Assembly (NCBI GenBank): GCA_937925605.1
Contig: CALALV010000107.1
Location: 22,727 to 86,726 of the forward strand
DNA from: an uncultured Woeseia sp.
GTDB lineage: Bacteria; Pseudomonadota; Gammaproteobacteria; Steroidobacterales; Woeseiaceae
Direction of reading: 5' to 3'
Length of the DNA stretch: 64,000 nucleotides
Part shown: positions 61,232-64,000 of the stretch, piece after piece
Layout of the letters: the number at the start of each line of letters is the position of its first letter
How positions within the stretch are numbered: position 1 is the stretch's first letter
Made by a program: the position numbers and the translations under genes
Notes under the pieces: generated by a model
Told to the model about the DNA's origin: nothing
The model's database searches: none
What the model saw: the letters and a program-made list of their open reading frames with translations, nothing else

Positions 61232-63746
61232 CAGCCCGACGCGCGACGCGCTGGCCATTTGCGACCGCCTGCTGGACCTGCCGCTCGCGGAGCGCAGCCG
61301 CGCAATCGACGAAGCCTGCGGCAGCGACGAGCGCCTGCGCAAGGCCGTCGATTCCGTGCTCGGTGCGATCACGTCCGCGGACGTCGCGCTCGGCGAGACC
61401 GCGGCGACCGCCTGGACCGCCGACTCGCTGGTCGGACGCGTCATCGGCGGCTGCCGGCTGCTCGAGTCTCTGGGCGAGGGCGGCATGGGCGCCGTGTACC
61501 GCGCAGAGCGCGAGACCGGCAGCTTCCGGCAGACGGTCGCGGTCAAGGTTATCCGCGCACGCTTCCTCGCGGAGCCGCTGATCCACCGCTTCAACGCGGA
61601 GCGACAGATACTCGCGGGCCTGAACCACCCGTACATCGCCGGCCTGATCGACGGCGGCACCGACGACGGCGTGCCCTACCTCGTCATGGAGTACGTCGAC
61701 GGCCGGCGCATCGACGCGGCGCTCGACGAGGGCCGCGTGGACCTGCCCGGCCGCATCGAGATGCTGCGCAAGGTCGCGCTCGCCGTGCACGCTGCGCACC
61801 AGAACCTCGTCGTGCACCGCGACATCAAGCCGTCGAACGTGCTGGTCACGGCCGACGGCATTCCGAAGCTGCTCGACTTCGGCATCGCCCGGCTGCTGCG
61901 CAGCGAGGACGATCCCGGCAGTGGCGCGACGACGCTGTTCGGCACGCCGGCGCTGACGCCGGACTACGCCAGTCCCGAGCAGCTGCTGGACGACGCGGTG
62001 ACGACCGCGAGCGACGTCTACTCGCTTGGCGTGCTCGCGTACCGGCTGCTGGTCGGCGTGCACCCCTACAGCCTCGACGGCAAAACGCGCGCGCGCCTCG
62101 CGGAGAGGGTCGAGCGGCTGTCGATCCCGCTGCCGAGCAAGCGTCTCGGCCAGCTTGCGAACGACGCCGAGCGGCGGGCGGTCGCCCTCGCACGGGGGAC
62201 GACGCCCGAGCGCCTGCGCCGCGCACTCGCCGGCGACCTCGACAACATCCTGATGAAGGCGCTGGCGCGCCGGCCGGAAGACCGCTATGCCTCCGTCGCC
62301 GCGTTCAGCGCCGATCTCGGCCGTTACCTGGAAGGTCAGCCGGTCGAGGCACGGGCCTCGTCGTTCGCCTACCGGGCGCAGCGGTTCGTCGCACGGCATC
62401 GCGTGGCCGCCGCGTTTTCCGCCGCGCTGCTGGTGACACTGGTCGGCGGCCTCGTCGCCACCGGCTGGTCCTGGCTCAAGGCCGAGGCGGCGCGGCAGCA
62501 GGCCGCTGAGCAGTTCGACCAGGTGCGGGAAATCGCGCGCACGATGATGTTCGACGTGTACGACGATCTCGAGCGGCTGCCCGGGACGGTCTCGGCCCGC
62601 CAGCGGCTGGCCGCGACGGCGCAGCGTTACCTCGACTCGCTCGCGACCGGCGACGGTGCGGACCCGGCTGTCAAACTCGACGCGGCACGCGGCTACACCC
62701 GCCTGTACACGATCCTGAACCGCCAGGCCGTCGAGTCGCCGGCGGAGCGCGAGCGCGCGCTGGCTGCCTGGTCTCGGGCGCGCGAGATACTCGAGGCGCT
62801 GGACACGGCGCGGCCCGGGCAGCCGGACACGCTGCATGCGCTGGCGCGGCTGCACGCCGCGCGTGGCGCGGACCTGGTCTCGGTCGACAACGACCCGGTC
62901 GCGGCCCGCGCCGAGCTCGATCTCGCGCTGGCGACCTTCGACATGGCGGGCGAACGTGCAGCGAACGCGCCCGATATTGTTCTCGACCGGCTGCGGGTGC
63001 TGAAGAGCTACGCCGAGACCTACAAGTGGCAGCAGGACTACGCGGAGGCAAAGCGCGTCATAGCCGGGCTGCTCGAGCGCGCCGCGGCGGCGAGGGATCG
63101 CCAGGGCGGGTCGCCGGCGCTGTTGCGGATCGAAGGCGACGCGCTGCAGCTGCTGGGCGAGGCGCACTATTTTCTTGACGAGTACGACGCCGCGATCGAC
63201 GCCTATGGCCGCTCGATCGACAGCTACCGGCAGGCGCAGGCGACCGGCGGCGCGGACGACTCGGTGGCCGCCGCGCTCGGCGTAGCGCACTGGTCGCGCG
63301 GCAATACCTACATCGATACGGGGCAGCCCGCGCGCGCGGCGGCCGACTACGCGGTCGCCATCGACATCGCCAACGTGGCGGTCGCACGCGATCCCGCCGA
63401 CACGGCGAGTGCGCGCCGGCTGGCGATACTGAAGGGCTCGCGCGCAATGGCGCTGGTGCGCAGCGGCGAGCACGCCGCGGCGATCGAGCTGATGCTGGAG
63501 GTTGGCCGCTGGTTCGAGGCCCAGGCGCGTGCCGAGCCCGACACGCCGGCGGCGCAGCGCTCGCTGGCCGTCAGCCACCACATGACGGCAGACATCTACC
63601 ACTTCGCGGGTCGGCCCGACGCGGCCTGCAGCTGGTACCGCCGGACGCTGGACCAGTGGCAGGCGATCGACGCCCGCTTCGGGCTGTCGGAGTTCGACCG
63701 CGGCCAGCCCGGGGACCTGCGGGAGCTGCTGGCGGACTGCGACTAG
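61218..63746 (+). CDS. Serine/threonine protein kinase with C-terminal TPR-like region
   Basis: An 842-residue membrane kinase. After a helical N-terminal region (about 1-70) the kinase domain shows GEGGMG (86-91), Lys110, HRDIKPSN (200-207) and DFG (220-222). A single transmembrane helix lies near 398-420 ('AFSAALLVTLVGGLVATGW'), followed by a TPR-like repeat region. The sensor part is probably periplasmic. It starts with GTG overlapping the sigma factor gene, and the pair probably forms one signalling unit (inference). Confidence 0.92.
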   Translation: MSTDSSPTRDALAICDRLLDLPLAERSRAIDEACGSDERLRKAVDSVLGAITSADVALGETAATAWTADSLVGRVIGGCRLLESLGEGGMGAVYRAERETGSFRQTVAVKVIRARFLAEPLIHRFNAERQILAGLNHPYIAGLIDGGTDDGVPYLVMEYVDGRRIDAALDEGRVDLPGRIEMLRKVALAVHAAHQNLVVHRDIKPSNVLVTADGIPKLLDFGIARLLRSEDDPGSGATTLFGTPALTPDYASPEQLLDDAVTTASDVYSLGVLAYRLLVGVHPYSLDGKTRARLAERVERLSIPLPSKRLGQLANDAERRAVALARGTTPERLRRALAGDLDNILMKALARRPEDRYASVAAFSADLGRYLEGQPVEARASSFAYRAQRFVARHRVAAAFSAALLVTLVGGLVATGWSWLKAEAARQQAAEQFDQVREIARTMMFDVYDDLERLPGTVSARQRLAATAQRYLDSLATGDGADPAVKLDAARGYTRLYTILNRQAVESPAERERALAAWSRAREILEALDTARPGQPDTLHALARLHAARGADLVSVDNDPVAARAELDLALATFDMAGERAANAPDIVLDRLRVLKSYAETYKWQQDYAEAKRVIAGLLERAAAARDRQGGSPALLRIEGDALQLLGEAHYFLDEYDAAIDAYGRSIDSYRQAQATGGADDSVAAALGVAHWSRGNTYIDTGQPARAAADYAVAIDIANVAVARDPADTASARRLAILKGSRAMALVRSGEHAAAIELMLEVGRWFEAQARAEPDTPAAQRSLAVSHHMTADIYHFAGRPDAACSWYRRTLDQWQAIDARFGLSEFDRGQPGDLRELLADCD

Positions 63747-63982
63747 CGGCGCCGGCCGTTGCGGGTGCCGCGCCAGCCGAGTTCGAGGAAGTTGCCGGAG
63801 CGGTTCACGGCTTCGAGCAGCGCGCGCAGCTCATCGCGTAGTTCGTGATCGCTCTCGTCCAGGCGGGCGAGCAACGCCTCGCGCCGGGTCGCGTCCAGCG
63901 CCAGCATGGTGTCGCAGAGGTCGAGCAGGGCGCGGGCCCGGTGCAGGGCGCGGAGGTCGCCCCGGCCGTCGCTTGCTGGCAT
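63743..63982 (-). CDS. Small protein resembling the N-terminus of the neighbouring kinase
   Basis: 79 residues from ATG 63982, though the frame stays open to the window edge, so the true start may lie outside. 'CDTMLALDATRREALLARLDESDHELRDELRALLEAVNRSGNFLE' aligns with residues 15-60 of the adjacent kinase ('CDRLLDLPLAERSRAIDEACGSDERLRKAVDSVLG'). No kinase domain follows; the protein ends NGRRR. It may be an orphan copy of the kinase N-terminal region or a decayed kinase gene. It overlaps the kinase stop by 4 bases, convergently. Confidence 0.5.
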   Translation of the reverse strand: MPASDGRGDLRALHRARALLDLCDTMLALDATRREALLARLDESDHELRDELRALLEAVNRSGNFLELGWRGTRNGRRR

Positions 63983-64000
63983 GTTCGCGGTCCCGGCTGC

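Overview
The window is very GC-rich (roughly 70% by eye) bacterial chromosome with densely packed, overlapping operons and frequent GTG/TTG starts. TonB receptors, a TtpC-type TonB motor, Na+-NQR, MtrAB-like cytochromes and a hup/hyp hydrogenase set point to a Gammaproteobacterium with a versatile respiratory chain. The lineage cannot be fixed from sequence reading alone. No rRNA, tRNA, CRISPR array, insertion sequence or phage gene was seen.

1-16.3 kb, uptake and housekeeping: the start of a TPR gene, a TonB-dependent receptor, a DoxX/rhodanese pair divergent from a LysR regulator, a DUF2721 protein, a second TonB receptor, two convergent flavin-dependent (tryptophan-type) halogenase-family genes, a FAN1-like nuclease fused to a DnaQ-like exonuclease, an SGNH hydrolase, two unknown proteins and an Acg-type nitroreductase-like protein. 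The second receptor and the second halogenase share the same upstream 15-bp motif and promoter spacing.

16.6-31.6 kb, hydrogen oxidation: hupSLCDGHIJ-hypA (+) encodes an oxygen-tolerant (group 1d-like) membrane-bound [NiFe] hydrogenase with its maturation proteins. It converges with hypC-B-D-F-E (-), whose operon continues into a CPA2 cation/proton antiporter and a glutamate-cysteine ligase-like enzyme.

31.8-53 kb, electron transfer: a MenA-like prenyltransferase; an operon of diheme cytochrome c, SnoaL-like protein, HemN-like radical SAM protein and NapC-type tetraheme quinol dehydrogenase; a divergent MtrC/MtrA/MtrB-type outer-membrane conduit whose decaheme lipoprotein is split by an in-frame TAG exactly between its two pentaheme halves; nqrABCDEF-apbE-nqrM; a CBS-domain protein; and a Wolinella-type fumarate reductase (frdCAB). 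Together these could carry electrons from H2 or NADH through the quinone pool to fumarate or to extracellular acceptors (inference).

53-64 kb: a proline dehydrogenase translationally coupled to a DUF3450-TtpC-ExbB-ExbD-TonB-TPR operon that would energise TonB receptors, a DUF4440-like secreted protein, two unknown membrane proteins, an ECF sigma factor coupled to a Ser/Thr kinase with a C-terminal repeat region, and a small protein resembling the kinase N-terminus at the window end.
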